IMG/VR virus record: IMGVR_UViG_3300040801_000284
Location: 1 to 49,864 of that record
DNA: 49,864 nucleotides
Strand: one strand, 5' to 3'
From: a virus
The number at the start of each line of letters is the position of its first letter. Within the stretch, counting starts at the first letter, position 1. Of the stretch, positions 32,481 through 39,513 are shown in pieces. The notes beneath the pieces were generated by a model. It was not told the DNA's origin. It saw only the letters and a list, made by a program, of their open reading frames with translations, and searched no databases. A program made the translations under genes and the position numbers.

Positions 32481-35078
32481 TCAATAACCAAAGACTTGAT
32501 CTGCGGCTTGGAACCCGGATTGCTGAGAGGCAGGGTCAAAGTCAAAGATGCTAGACTTTGGTCTTGTCATAACCCCGTAGCGAAGAGCGTCGTACAGGTG
32601 GTCTTCAGCCTTGGTATCCACATCTTCGGGGTTGTTCTTATCCAAAGGGATAGCAGGAAGCTGGTTAATCAAGTTGGTGCAAGTATCAAAAATAACCAAT
32701 CGAGGCTCTTCAGTAAACGTATCAATCTGAAGCCTGCGGTGAATCTCGTTCTTACCGGACACTCGGGAACCCTTGGACCTGTCGGAAGGTCTCCACTTAC
32801 AACCCTTCTGGATCATCTGTTGTGCAAGAGAGGGACCACGATCTCCCCGCTGATGCCACAAAGAGCTATCCAGAACTCCATACCTGATCTTTTCCCCATC
32901 TTCAATTTCAAGGATCATGTCGGCAAGATCAGAAGCAGTTACCTTGGAGACATAAAGCTCCCGGTAGACTACGAGTTGTTCCGAGGGGGTAACTGCGAAC
33001 CACAAGACCCCCGTGTGGCTACCGTACCCATAGTCACAAGCCCTAAACTTTGTCCAAGAATCTGGAATATCATAAGGCTCAACGACATGGTCTTTCCTGT
33101 TAAACTCTGGGAAGGCGGCACCCTCATTGATATCCCAATCACCTTCCAGAAGCTGTCTGCGCTGGTGTTCCGGAAGCGAAAGCAGGTTAGCCTCATACAT
33201 CCCGTCTTCAGCAATATAGGGGTTGTCAAAAAGGGTAGCAGGAATAAACCGACGCTTGAAGAGTGGGTTACCTTCTTTACTATGCCCCTTAGGAAAAGTA
33301 ATTACTTCCTTGGTTTCAATGTTGGTTGCCCAGAAAGACTTCCCGAAAGGTGCCGGATCAACGAACATCTTCTTCACCCATTGGTGGCCGGGACCGCCGG
33401 GGTTACTTGTTGCCCTCTGATACAGCTTCAGGTTTGAGTCCTTGGTTGCACGAAGACGAGAACGAAGGTAGTCCCAAGCGTAAGGAGTAGGCCACTGAGT
33501 AAGTTCGTCAAAACCAATCCACGTAAAAGCCTGCCCTTGGTAACGAAGTACGTCATCATCCCTGTCGAGGTAGGACATCCACAAAGTGGCACCAGAAGGG
33601 GCAGTCCAAGTCTTGTCTCGTTCAGACCACTTGATACCGGGTATGGCTCGCGGGTAAAGAAGCTTGGAAGTAGAAATCAGTTCCCGAAGTTCTTCAGTAG
33701 ACCGACGAACCAAAAGCATTTTAGCATAAGGGCTGTTGAAGTTACGTACAGGGTCGGCCAGCATTGCGTAACTGTTGTGAGTGACAACAAAATCATCCGA
33801 TACATAGAGGTTATGCTCTGCCGAAACCGAGATACATCTGCCTCTGGCGGTTCGTCCAGTGTCTTCATTAATTCTTACAACCCTTCTACCAGCCTGTTTC
33901 CCTATTACACCACTCTTTTTTCGCGGCAGATTGAAGATATCATCCACATTCTGCCCAGTAATATAGGTCCTGTATGCGGTCTGGCAAATTACTCTTTCCC
34001 CAGTTTCGTTTTTATAGCTACCAACCTTCGTATACACACTGACACGATAGCCAAGAGAACGGGCAAGAAAAACAACTGCGTCAGTCAGAGACTTGGAGAC
34101 CGAGCAAAACTCTGCCCTAGCCCTGCCAGTGTCCCGATAACCATCGGTATCCATGAGTCCACGCAAGACTTCTTTGCGAGTTTCGATAGAGTTCAACAGG
34201 TAGTCATCCGGAACAAACTTGTCACTCGACTTCAAGCCAAGGAGGTTGTAGAACTCCAATGCAGAAACAATATCCTTTCGAGTCTGTCTCACGAACCTTA
34301 CAAACTGGTCTTTTACTACAACACTTGGTTGGCCAAAGTTTTTGTAGTAGTGATCCCAGTCTTCTTCATGGCTTGTAAAAGAGACCGCCTTGGTGGTCAG
34401 GCAACCATCTCCGAGAAGACACCCCATCATGTAGGGGTCAAGTTGCACTTCCCTAGGTTCAAACTCTATTGCAGAGTTGGTCTGGATAATAGCCGATTTG
34501 TTGGTTCTTTTCATGTGGCCCATCATACCGGCGGTGGAGGAGACTCTTACGCGGTCCTTACCATCTCTTGCCATCTTGTACTGCCACAGATGTTGCTCTG
34601 CAGTATCAAAAATGGTGCCATCATCGAACTCAACTTCCCAAACTGGCAACTCTTCCCACGCGAAAAGGTGAGTAATGGTTTGAGTCCCGCCAGTCACGGG
34701 GTCCGAGATAACATCCCCAACTTGCAAGTCCTGACAAGACTTCCAACCCCACGGGGTCAGGACAGACTGGTAGTCCCAGACGATCTTGCCGCCACCAGCA
34801 GCACCTCCGTAGAGAACCTCTTGCTCCGAGGCAGAGAGGAACTCGGTTTGTGGGCCGGGGTTGGGTTTGAAAATGATTTCTTGTGCTGATTGGACATTAA
34901 TTGCTGCCGGTTTCACGGTCGCTGGAGTCGAGGAGGTATTCGAACTCGTTTGCCCGGGAGGGTTCGTTTGTACTGCCGAGGCTTTCTTCTTCGAGCTTGC
35001 GGAGCGCTTCGAGCGTCTTTTGGAGGCTTTTAGCGGCACTGTAATACCCATTAGCACGCCTTCGGTTGGTTTGTTCAC
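32481..35078 (-). CDS. terL: Terminase large subunit interrupted by an intein, 865 aa precursor
   Basis: The mature enzyme would be 528 residues. Walker A (G-G-A-A-G-G-G-K then S) is split by the intein after K98. Walker B (W-I-G-F-D-E-L-T), the S-N-P-G-G-P-G-H coupling motif, and nuclease-domain acidic residues (C-D-Y-G-Y-G-S-H-T-G-V-L-W-F) follow. The start is GTG with GGGAGAGGATAAAGC upstream. The first 60 residues are low-complexity and overlap the preceding gene by 182 nt in another frame, so a later start is possible. It powers packaging and cuts concatemers; splicing is needed to rebuild the ATP site. Confidence 0.9.
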   Translation of the reverse strand: MNKPTEGVLMGITVPLKASKRRSKRSASSKKKASAVQTNPPGQTSSNTSSTPATVKPAAINVQSAQEIIFKPNPGPQTEFLSASEQEVLYGGAAGGGKIVWDYQSVLTPWGWKSCQDLQVGDVISDPVTGGTQTITHLFAWEELPVWEVEFDDGTIFDTAEQHLWQYKMARDGKDRVRVSSTAGMMGHMKRTNKSAIIQTNSAIEFEPREVQLDPYMMGCLLGDGCLTTKAVSFTSHEEDWDHYYKNFGQPSVVVKDQFVRFVRQTRKDIVSALEFYNLLGLKSSDKFVPDDYLLNSIETRKEVLRGLMDTDGYRDTGRARAEFCSVSKSLTDAVVFLARSLGYRVSVYTKVGSYKNETGERVICQTAYRTYITGQNVDDIFNLPRKKSGVIGKQAGRRVVRINEDTGRTARGRCISVSAEHNLYVSDDFVVTHNSYAMLADPVRNFNSPYAKMLLVRRSTEELRELISTSKLLYPRAIPGIKWSERDKTWTAPSGATLWMSYLDRDDDVLRYQGQAFTWIGFDELTQWPTPYAWDYLRSRLRATKDSNLKLYQRATSNPGGPGHQWVKKMFVDPAPFGKSFWATNIETKEVITFPKGHSKEGNPLFKRRFIPATLFDNPYIAEDGMYEANLLSLPEHQRRQLLEGDWDINEGAAFPEFNRKDHVVEPYDIPDSWTKFRACDYGYGSHTGVLWFAVTPSEQLVVYRELYVSKVTASDLADMILEIEDGEKIRYGVLDSSLWHQRGDRGPSLAQQMIQKGCKWRPSDRSKGSRVSGKNEIHRRLQIDTFTEEPRLVIFDTCTNLINQLPAIPLDKNNPEDVDTKAEDHLYDALRYGVMTRPKSSIFDFDPASQQSGFQAADQVFGY
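33774..34784 (-). mobile_element. Intein (class 3-type, 337 aa) with LAGLIDADG endonuclease in TerL Walker A
   Basis: It begins with Ile (no Cys/Ser/Ala at position 1) and ends V-V-T-H-N before Ser436 of the host. Block B has T-A-E-Q-H-L-W (Trp165 of the precursor), block F has R-C-I-S-V (Cys415), block G has T433. This W-C-T triplet with a non-nucleophilic first residue is the hallmark of class 3 inteins. Two LAGLIDADG motifs (M-M-G-C-L-L-G-D-G and V-L-R-G-L-M-D-T-D-G) give a homing endonuclease. Confidence 0.85.
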
Positions 35079-35352
35079 GCTTTATCCTCTCCCTCAACCC
35101 CATATGAGAAATGTAATTACCGGTCGCTTCTGACAGCCATTCTGCAACAGCACGGTAACTGTAGTTCTTCAGGTGCTCCTTGGCCTGCTCCAGTAGAAAG
35201 AGTTGTTCTGGAATAGGCTCAAGAATGTAATCGTCTTCTTCAGATACCTTATAGCCCCATGGGACAGTGTTACTTGCTCGGGGAATCTTTACCCACTTGT
35301 TCTCCACCGGGTCTGGTTCTGGAAGTTTTACTTTCCTATCTTCAATCCGCAT
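34897..35352 (-). CDS. HTH-domain protein between TerS and TerL, 151 aa
   Basis: Residues 55-95 carry a helix-turn-helix-like region (S-Y-R-A-V-A-E-W-L, then Y-I-S-H-M-G-L-R-E-R-I-K-R-E), as in recombinase/terminase-type DNA-binding proteins. The start overlaps TerS by 11 nt. Its last 182 nt overlap the TerL start region in a different frame, which is unusually long. It may be a second packaging factor or a specificity protein; function not established. Confidence 0.65.
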   Translation of the reverse strand: MRIEDRKVKLPEPDPVENKWVKIPRASNTVPWGYKVSEEDDYILEPIPEQLFLLEQAKEHLKNYSYRAVAEWLSEATGNYISHMGLRERIKREQTNRRRANGYYSAAKSLQKTLEALRKLEEESLGSTNEPSRANEFEYLLDSSDRETGSN

Positions 35353-35710
35353 CTTCTGCCTTCGGGGGTAGGATGAAAAGAGGGGTTTCTGATTTCACTT
35401 CGATCTTATCAACCTTGCCAAGACCTGTCCGATCAAGAACCTCTTTTGCAGCCGCCAGACGCTCCTTGTTGCCAAGGGCCGTAGGATTCTGTAGGATATG
35501 GTGCATTGCGTAGGCAGCCTTGGGACCGGTGCGGGCAATGTACTTCTTCGTCATCTCAAAGATTTCATCTTCAAGATTGCGGACGACTTGGCTGGTCGGA
35601 GTATTGTCAGAGTACCCCGCCAGCCTTTTCGCCACAAGTACATCCCCCTCAGCCTCTTCGAAGAGAACGTCGAGGAACTTCTGCTGTTGGGGGGTGTACT
35701 GTTTCATCAC
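35342..35710 (-). CDS. terS: Terminase small subunit, 122 aa
   Basis: The N-terminus (T-P-Q-Q-Q-K-F-L-D-V-L, then A-K-R-L-A-G-Y-S-D) is the HTH-type DNA-recognition fold of phage small terminase subunits. The C-terminal part (G-N-K-E-R-L-A-A-A-K-E-V-L-D-R-T-G-L) is a typical oligomerisation helix. Located upstream of TerL. It selects and presents phage DNA for packaging. The start overlaps the previous stop (ATGA). Confidence 0.8.
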   Translation of the reverse strand: MMKQYTPQQQKFLDVLFEEAEGDVLVAKRLAGYSDNTPTSQVVRNLEDEIFEMTKKYIARTGPKAAYAMHHILQNPTALGNKERLAAAKEVLDRTGLGKVDKIEVKSETPLFILPPKAEDAD

Positions 35711-36390
35711 TTCTTACCTTTCCCAAACTTTTTCTGGGTAGGCTTCATGGAAGCACCGCAGTTGGCCTTGACAAGACCACCCTTGGCCATACCACCAGTG
35801 CGCTTGGAGCTACGGCTCTTGTTCTTGGCGGCTTGAGCCTCGTTATTAAACGCCCTGTCAATCATACGACCAAGCGGGGACACGCGACCGCCAGCAGCGA
35901 GAGCTTCTTCACGAGCTTTCTGCTTTGCCTCACGACGTTGATTGGATTTGTCCTTGGCAGTGGGATTGGGACTCGGGGGAAGAAGGATAGAGCCAGAGCC
36001 AAAACCCTTCCCGTTACGGAGAGAACGTTGACGCATGGCCGATTCCAGACCGCGAGTCGATTGACCCATCGGGTTGCCACCACGACCCTTTTTCTCAAAC
36101 GCAGGGCCATCACCAGACGGAGGCTTGGGGGTGCCAGTGTTATTACGAGCAGGGCGGGGTTTGGGACGAGTAGAAGCCTTAGAGGTCGAAGCGGTAGACT
36201 CCGTGGAACGACGAGTCGAACCAGTGGGCTTATCATCCGTAGTTGCTTTCGCAGCATTTTCTTTTTCAGCACGAGCACGTTTCTCGGCCTTGGAGAAGAA
36301 CCTGCGAGTCTTGTAGTTGCTACCTTTGGCCTTGACCCACTCGAAGTCTACGCCTTCCTTGTAGCGTTCGCCATTATCATCTTTTGCCAT
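35707..36390 (-). CDS. Basic disordered protein, 227 aa
   Basis: Lys/Arg/Ser/Thr-rich with no predicted fold in residues 30-160. The C-terminus ends in G-G-M-A-K-G-G-L-V-K-A-N-C-G-A-S, a tail motif common in small phage proteins near packaging genes. The charge suggests DNA or RNA binding. Starts 3 nt after the preceding HNH-like gene ends and overlaps TerS by 4 nt. Confidence 0.6.
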   Translation of the reverse strand: MAKDDNGERYKEGVDFEWVKAKGSNYKTRRFFSKAEKRARAEKENAAKATTDDKPTGSTRRSTESTASTSKASTRPKPRPARNNTGTPKPPSGDGPAFEKKGRGGNPMGQSTRGLESAMRQRSLRNGKGFGSGSILLPPSPNPTAKDKSNQRREAKQKAREEALAAGGRVSPLGRMIDRAFNNEAQAAKNKSRSSKRTGGMAKGGLVKANCGASMKPTQKKFGKGKK

Positions 36391-36393
36391 TTC

Positions 36394-36630
36394 TCATTTC
36401 TTCCTTGCTGTTTTGGTCCGAGGAAAGGACCGGTTTGCTCGCTTGGTTGTCTTGGCGAGGTTTGAGGAACGGTTGTCCAAAGGGTTCCCGTTCTTATGGT
36501 GGATGTCCATGCCATCCCCTTTTTTGGCTACACCCGCCTTCATGGCTTTGTAGCGAGCACGACCACGAGCAGCGCGTTTTGCTTTCTGCTCCGGTTTTCC
36601 ATGATAATTATCGTATTCTTTACGGGCTAT
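36394..36630 (-). CDS. HNH-like small basic protein with no standard start codon, 78 aa
   Basis: The frame encodes A-R-K-E-Y-D-N-Y-H-G-K-P near the N-terminus and I-H-H-K-N-G-N-P-L-D-N-R-S-S-N-L near the middle, the HNH-type H-H and N-x-x-x-D-N-R-x-x-N-L spacing. The expected initiator position is ATA (36630-36628). An in-frame stop lies four codons upstream, and the first ATG is 30 codons downstream, after half the conserved region. An out-of-frame ATG at 36653 leads 8 codons into the region. Start by ATA, a -1 frameshift or a disabled gene are all possible. Confidence 0.55.
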   Translation of the reverse strand: MARKEYDNYHGKPEQKAKRAARGRARYKAMKAGVAKKGDGMDIHHKNGNPLDNRSSNLAKTTKRANRSFPRTKTARKK

Positions 36631-36654
36631 CGATAGTTACGCTGCGTAACCATC

Positions 36655-37164
36655 CTAAACCTCGCTTTCCCTCTTGTCAAAATGCTTGGCCACTGCGCGG
36701 CACATTTCCACGAACTCATCCATGTCAGTATCGGCTCTCCAAGAGTTTAGGGCACGACAGACCAATTGAATGTTCTCCTTGGTGTAGGGGCCACCGGGGA
36801 TTACCCGGTCAACCGAGACATTGTGGGGAAACTTCTTCCCCTTTTCCAGATGACAAGTAAGAGGCAGACCAGACAATGCACACTTGTAGTCTTGTTCCTC
36901 CAGCTTCTCCAGTAGAGTGTCTACCGAGAGCTTGTCTCTCTTCCTCCCTGCAGCGTACTGAAGACGAGAGAGGTACCTTCGCCAATTTCCAGAGATTTTT
37001 TTGTATTGGTTTTTTGTTGAAGCTCGTCCAGTAATGTACTGCCACTTACCCTTGCACTGTTCACTGCAGAATTTATGGACACCGGACTTGGGAGTAAACT
37101 CCTTGTCACACACTGCGCAGTTCTTCGGCTTCCAATTGGCGTTATCGTGATTCCATCCAGCCAT
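36655..37164 (-). CDS. HNH endonuclease with N-terminal zinc finger, 169 aa
   Basis: A zinc ribbon (two CxxC/CxxxC pairs, C-A-V-C and C-S-E-Q-C) is followed by a basic linker and an endonuclease-VII-like core: C-A-L-S-G-L-P-L, S-V-D-R-V-I-P, Y-T-K-E-N-I-Q-L-V and a helical tail. The ATG at 37164 was chosen because the upstream GTG (37188) would fall before the transcription start of its promoter. AGGGGA lies 6 nt upstream. It has its own promoter inside the late operon, consistent with a mobile free-standing endonuclease. Confidence 0.8.
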   Translation of the reverse strand: MAGWNHDNANWKPKNCAVCDKEFTPKSGVHKFCSEQCKGKWQYITGRASTKNQYKKISGNWRRYLSRLQYAAGRKRDKLSVDTLLEKLEEQDYKCALSGLPLTCHLEKGKKFPHNVSVDRVIPGGPYTKENIQLVCRALNSWRADTDMDEFVEMCRAVAKHFDKRESEV

Positions 37165-37190
37165 AACTAGTCCCCTGTCTTGATACACTA

Positions 37191-37219
37191 GTTATACTGG
37201 TAACGTACATACTTGTCAA
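37191..37219 (-). promoter_or_regulatory. Sigma70-type promoter for HNH/packaging genes
   Basis: Minus strand TTGACA (37219-37214), 17-bp spacer, TATAAC (37196-37191). It lies between the lysis cassette and the HNH gene. Confidence 0.85.
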
Positions 37220-37228
37220 GTATTTTCT

Positions 37229-37477
37229 TTACGTGGCATCTAGAAAGTGTCCATTGCAGAAGGCATCTCTTTGTCTAATCACCAGAACCCCGGTGTAGAT
37301 AGCCTCTTCGTTTGTCACCTCCACCAAGGCTTCAGCATGCTTGGCGTAGGACTCCTTGGTGATCTCGCAATAAGCCTCAGCGCTGTTTTGAACGCTTGAG
37401 CAACTCGCTACGAAGATCATCGATAGACTCGCTGCGAGGGTCATCAACCTTTTCCAAAACCTTTCTAACCCTCTCAT
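37229..37477 (-). CDS. o-spanin (Rz1-like lipoprotein), 82 aa, nested
   Basis: Starts inside the i-spanin gene in another frame. A charged N-terminus is followed by a hydrophobic stretch ending V-A-S-C (Cys26), a lipobox, so the protein should be an outer-membrane lipoprotein. It pairs with the inner-membrane spanin to fuse membranes at lysis. It is long for Rz1 and not proline-rich. Confidence 0.7.
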   Translation of the reverse strand: MRGLERFWKRLMTLAASLSMIFVASCSSVQNSAEAYCEITKESYAKHAEALVEVTNEEAIYTGVLVIRQRDAFCNGHFLDAT

Positions 37478-37610
37478 ATTCGTCCTGCTTCTCCCTGAGG
37501 ACTTCTGCCAGCACTTCCTTTTCCACCTTGCCCTTGTAGAAGAGTTTGAGGTAGACAAGAAAGGACTTGACCAATACAATGATCAAGCCCGCTGTCAGTT
37601 TCGAGTCCAT
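37377..37610 (-). CDS. i-spanin (Rz-like), 77 aa
   Basis: N-terminal membrane segment (residues 6-25) followed by a periplasmic coiled coil rich in Glu, Lys and Arg, the usual i-spanin layout. It shares one base with the holin-like gene upstream (TAATG), and the o-spanin frame begins within it. It spans the periplasm with the o-spanin. Confidence 0.75.
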   Translation of the reverse strand: MDSKLTAGLIIVLVKSFLVYLKLFYKGKVEKEVLAEVLREKQDEYERVRKVLEKVDDPRSESIDDLRSELLKRSKQR

Positions 37611-37867
37611 TACTTCTCAATCTTGGTTTCGGTGAAATAGGTACGAAGGACGGGCACCAGAGCACCGAAGACCATCAGCGCAGTCTCCAGAAACTTCTGC
37701 TCGGAGCCAGCGGGGATAATGTCGTAGAAAGAAAGAAGACCGATAATGAACGAGAGAAGACCCGTCCAGTTCAGCTTCGATTCCCAAATCTTCTTCGTCG
37801 GCAGTTTGTTCTCTTCACTCATTTCATCGCTTCCTTTGTTGATAAGGTTCTTGATCCACTTGATCAT
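37610..37867 (-). CDS. Holin-like membrane protein, 85 aa, possible dual start
   Basis: Two hydrophobic segments (about residues 35-52 and 63-80) on a small protein within a spanin cassette indicate a holin. Two starts are plausible: ATG 37867 overlapping the preceding stop, and ATG 37822 with a strong AAGGAAG site. This resembles holin/antiholin dual starts and would add 15 charged residues to the longer form. Confidence 0.65.
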   Translation of the reverse strand: MIKWIKNLINKGSDEMSEENKLPTKKIWESKLNWTGLLSFIIGLLSFYDIIPAGSEQKFLETALMVFGALVPVLRTYFTETKIEK

Positions 37868-38202
37868 TGTTGTCTATTCTCTCTGTAACTCAGCAAGAAC
37901 TCTCTCAGCAGTTGGTTCGTATTAGCAATCTCGTCATTCATCCGCTCAAGGTTCTTGTTGGTATTTGCCACCGCTTCGGTCAGCACTGCAATTTTTCTGC
38001 TCTGCTCGGCAATGGCAACATCCGCATCCTGCGACCTCACACTGGCTGCTTCCTGCCTGCGTTCAATCTGGCCAATTCTCTCATTGATCCCGGCAGCCCA
38101 CCACACTGCTGCGGCACTTTGCATGAAGATGGTAAAAATAAGGGCAATGGGGACCCTTTTGTCCAAGTGCCACTGGCGATCACTACCGTCTTCTGCCATC
38201 AT
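37864..38202 (-). CDS. Membrane-anchored coiled-coil protein, 112 aa (lysis cassette)
   Basis: A charged N-terminus (E-D-G-S-D-R-Q-W-H-L-D-K-R-V-P), one membrane segment (about residues 19-37) and a long coiled coil with A-N-T-N-K-N-L-E-R-M. It could be a second holin-type or pre-spanin component. The ATG at 38202 was chosen because it forms ATGA with the previous stop. No precise family. Confidence 0.65.
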   Translation of the reverse strand: MMAEDGSDRQWHLDKRVPIALIFTIFMQSAAAVWWAAGINERIGQIERRQEAASVRSQDADVAIAEQSRKIAVLTEAVANTNKNLERMNDEIANTNQLLREFLLSYRENRQQ

Positions 38203-38480
38203 GCTCTCCGTCTGTTGGCCAATTTCTCGTGGGGGTAGTCTTCCCAAGAGAGTTTCTCGTCAACGTGATGGCAAAGTTTTGGGTCCAGCATCCCTTCTTT
38301 CAGCATAGCCCACTCCACGTAGTCCAGAGTGTACCAGTTGCCTGTCTTTTGGAAGAGATGTTCCCTCACATAGAAGACATCGGAGTGAGGGATGTAGACG
38401 GAGAAGAGAAATTCGTTATCGTTCTTGGCTATCGCCTTATAAAACTCTTCAATGACGCTCTCGTTGACAAAAGTTTTCAA
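38199..38480 (-). CDS. Hypothetical protein, 93 aa, first gene of the late operon
   Basis: Starts with TTG at 38480 after an AGGGG site. The product has a mixed alpha/beta appearance, rich in aromatic and charged residues. The nearest -10 box is only 12 nt upstream of the start, so transcripts from that promoter would be almost leaderless; transcripts from the more distal promoter at 38786-38813 have a long leader. Function unknown. Confidence 0.65.
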   Translation of the reverse strand: MKTFVNESVIEEFYKAIAKNDNEFLFSVYIPHSDVFYVREHLFQKTGNWYTLDYVEWAMLKEGMLDPKLCHHVDEKLSWEDYPHEKLANRRRA

Positions 38481-38491
38481 AGTTGCCCCTA

Positions 38492-38520
38492 GTTATACTA
38501 TAGTGTTTGCCCGTTGTCAA
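38492..38520 (-). promoter_or_regulatory. Late-operon promoter P1
   Basis: Minus strand TTGACA (38520-38515), 17-bp spacer, TATAAC (38497-38492). Confidence 0.8.
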
Positions 38521-38785
38521 CCCTTTTTTTGGGGATGAAAGAAAAAAGTTGGTTGTGTTGGGCGTTTGGTATAGTGATGAAAGGAAAAATCCTACTCTCC
38601 CCCTTTCTCCAAACCAAAATCTCCTACTTAAGGTACCACTAGAGGTCATACCTTAGGTATCTACCTTAAGTAATACTCTAGATTTTAAGTTTTTTAAGGA
38701 GATATAGAGAGGATAAGATACTGTTAAGTGCTTGAAGTGTACTCTAGTGGTCTTCTAGAGTCCTCTCTAAGTATCACTTAAGTAT

Positions 38786-38813
38786 ATTATACACAAAAAT
38801 TCACGTTTGTCAA
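38786..38813 (-). promoter_or_regulatory. Late-operon promoter P2 (full consensus)
   Basis: Minus strand TTGACA (38813-38808), 16-bp spacer, TATAAT (38791-38786): both boxes match consensus. Its transcript passes through the palindrome cluster at 38627-38785 before reaching the first gene. Confidence 0.85.
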
Positions 38814-39329
38814 GAGGAAAAACAACCTGAACCCCACTTTTTTTCATTTCAGGGGCTTCCAGACTCTCCCGCCGGGGACTACAACCTAAATTTGGGCGTA
38901 TTTTCAGCCCTTTCAACCGTGTTAGTCGCCCGTCTAACAGGTTGTAATACCGGCGTGGTCTCTTTCTCTCCCCCACTCTCCTAGATAAAACCCCTCTCTT
39001 GTGTAATATTTAACCAGTTGGTTAAGTGTCAGGGCATAAACTTTAGTTTATATTAGCACTTTTCGAACATTTTTGTAAACCACGTAAGGTTTACAGACCC
39101 AATTTTCCCCCCGCTGTCAGAGGGTGTATACAACGCAACCCGGAACGGGTGGGTGGCCCATGCCCCCGGTGTGACATTTAGGCAACACTTCTGATCGTAG
39201 TGTTCCGCTTTTGTTCTCGTCGGTTCGTGTTAGCGCAAATTCTAACAGATCGTTAGCACACAAACGATTCCGTTATGGCGGAAAGCCTCCGCAATCTTGG
39301 CTGGGGTATTTTGATACCACATGCCGGAT

Positions 39330-39344
39330 GTTAGAGCTTCTAAC
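39330..39344. repeat. Palindrome, short-spacer variant
   Basis: GTTAGA and TCTAAC with only 3 bp between them, flanked by AT and AT, giving ATGTTAGA...TCTAACAT as a near-perfect dyad. The spacing differs from the other copies by 3 bp. Confidence 0.6.
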
Positions 39345-39513
39345 ATAGACCGGTTCTAGATGCATCCCCCCAATCATCCACACCCGAATGATTGTTACAA
39401 TAGATCACAAGAACGAGAGAATTGTTACAAGGGGTTGTTAGACCGCCCTCTAACGGCTAAATCTTGTCTCACCGGGCCAAGACGGTTCGGCCAAACCTTA
39501 TGGAGACAAGATC

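Larger units (their letters stand above)
38521..39513. other. Non-coding divergent control region, about 1 kb
   Basis: No supported gene. 38627-38785 is AT-rich with repeated CTTAAG-type and CTCTAG-type palindromes (ACCACTAGAGGT at 38637 inverted as ACTCTAGTGGT at 38741). 39010-39460 holds many different inverted repeats: TAACCA-GT-TGGTTA, GTAAACC/GGTTTAC, AACACT/AGTGTT, TTCCG/CGGAA, GGTAT/ATACC, plus two ATTGTTACAA direct copies and four copies or variants of the GTTAG palindrome (38921, 39229, 39330, 39437). This looks like the main regulatory switch and possibly an origin. Confidence 0.7.

Noticed and set aside
38767-38976. Minus-strand 69-aa frame in the divergent gap
   Set aside because: It spans the late promoter at 38786-38813, with no ribosome site and low-complexity start; probably non-coding.
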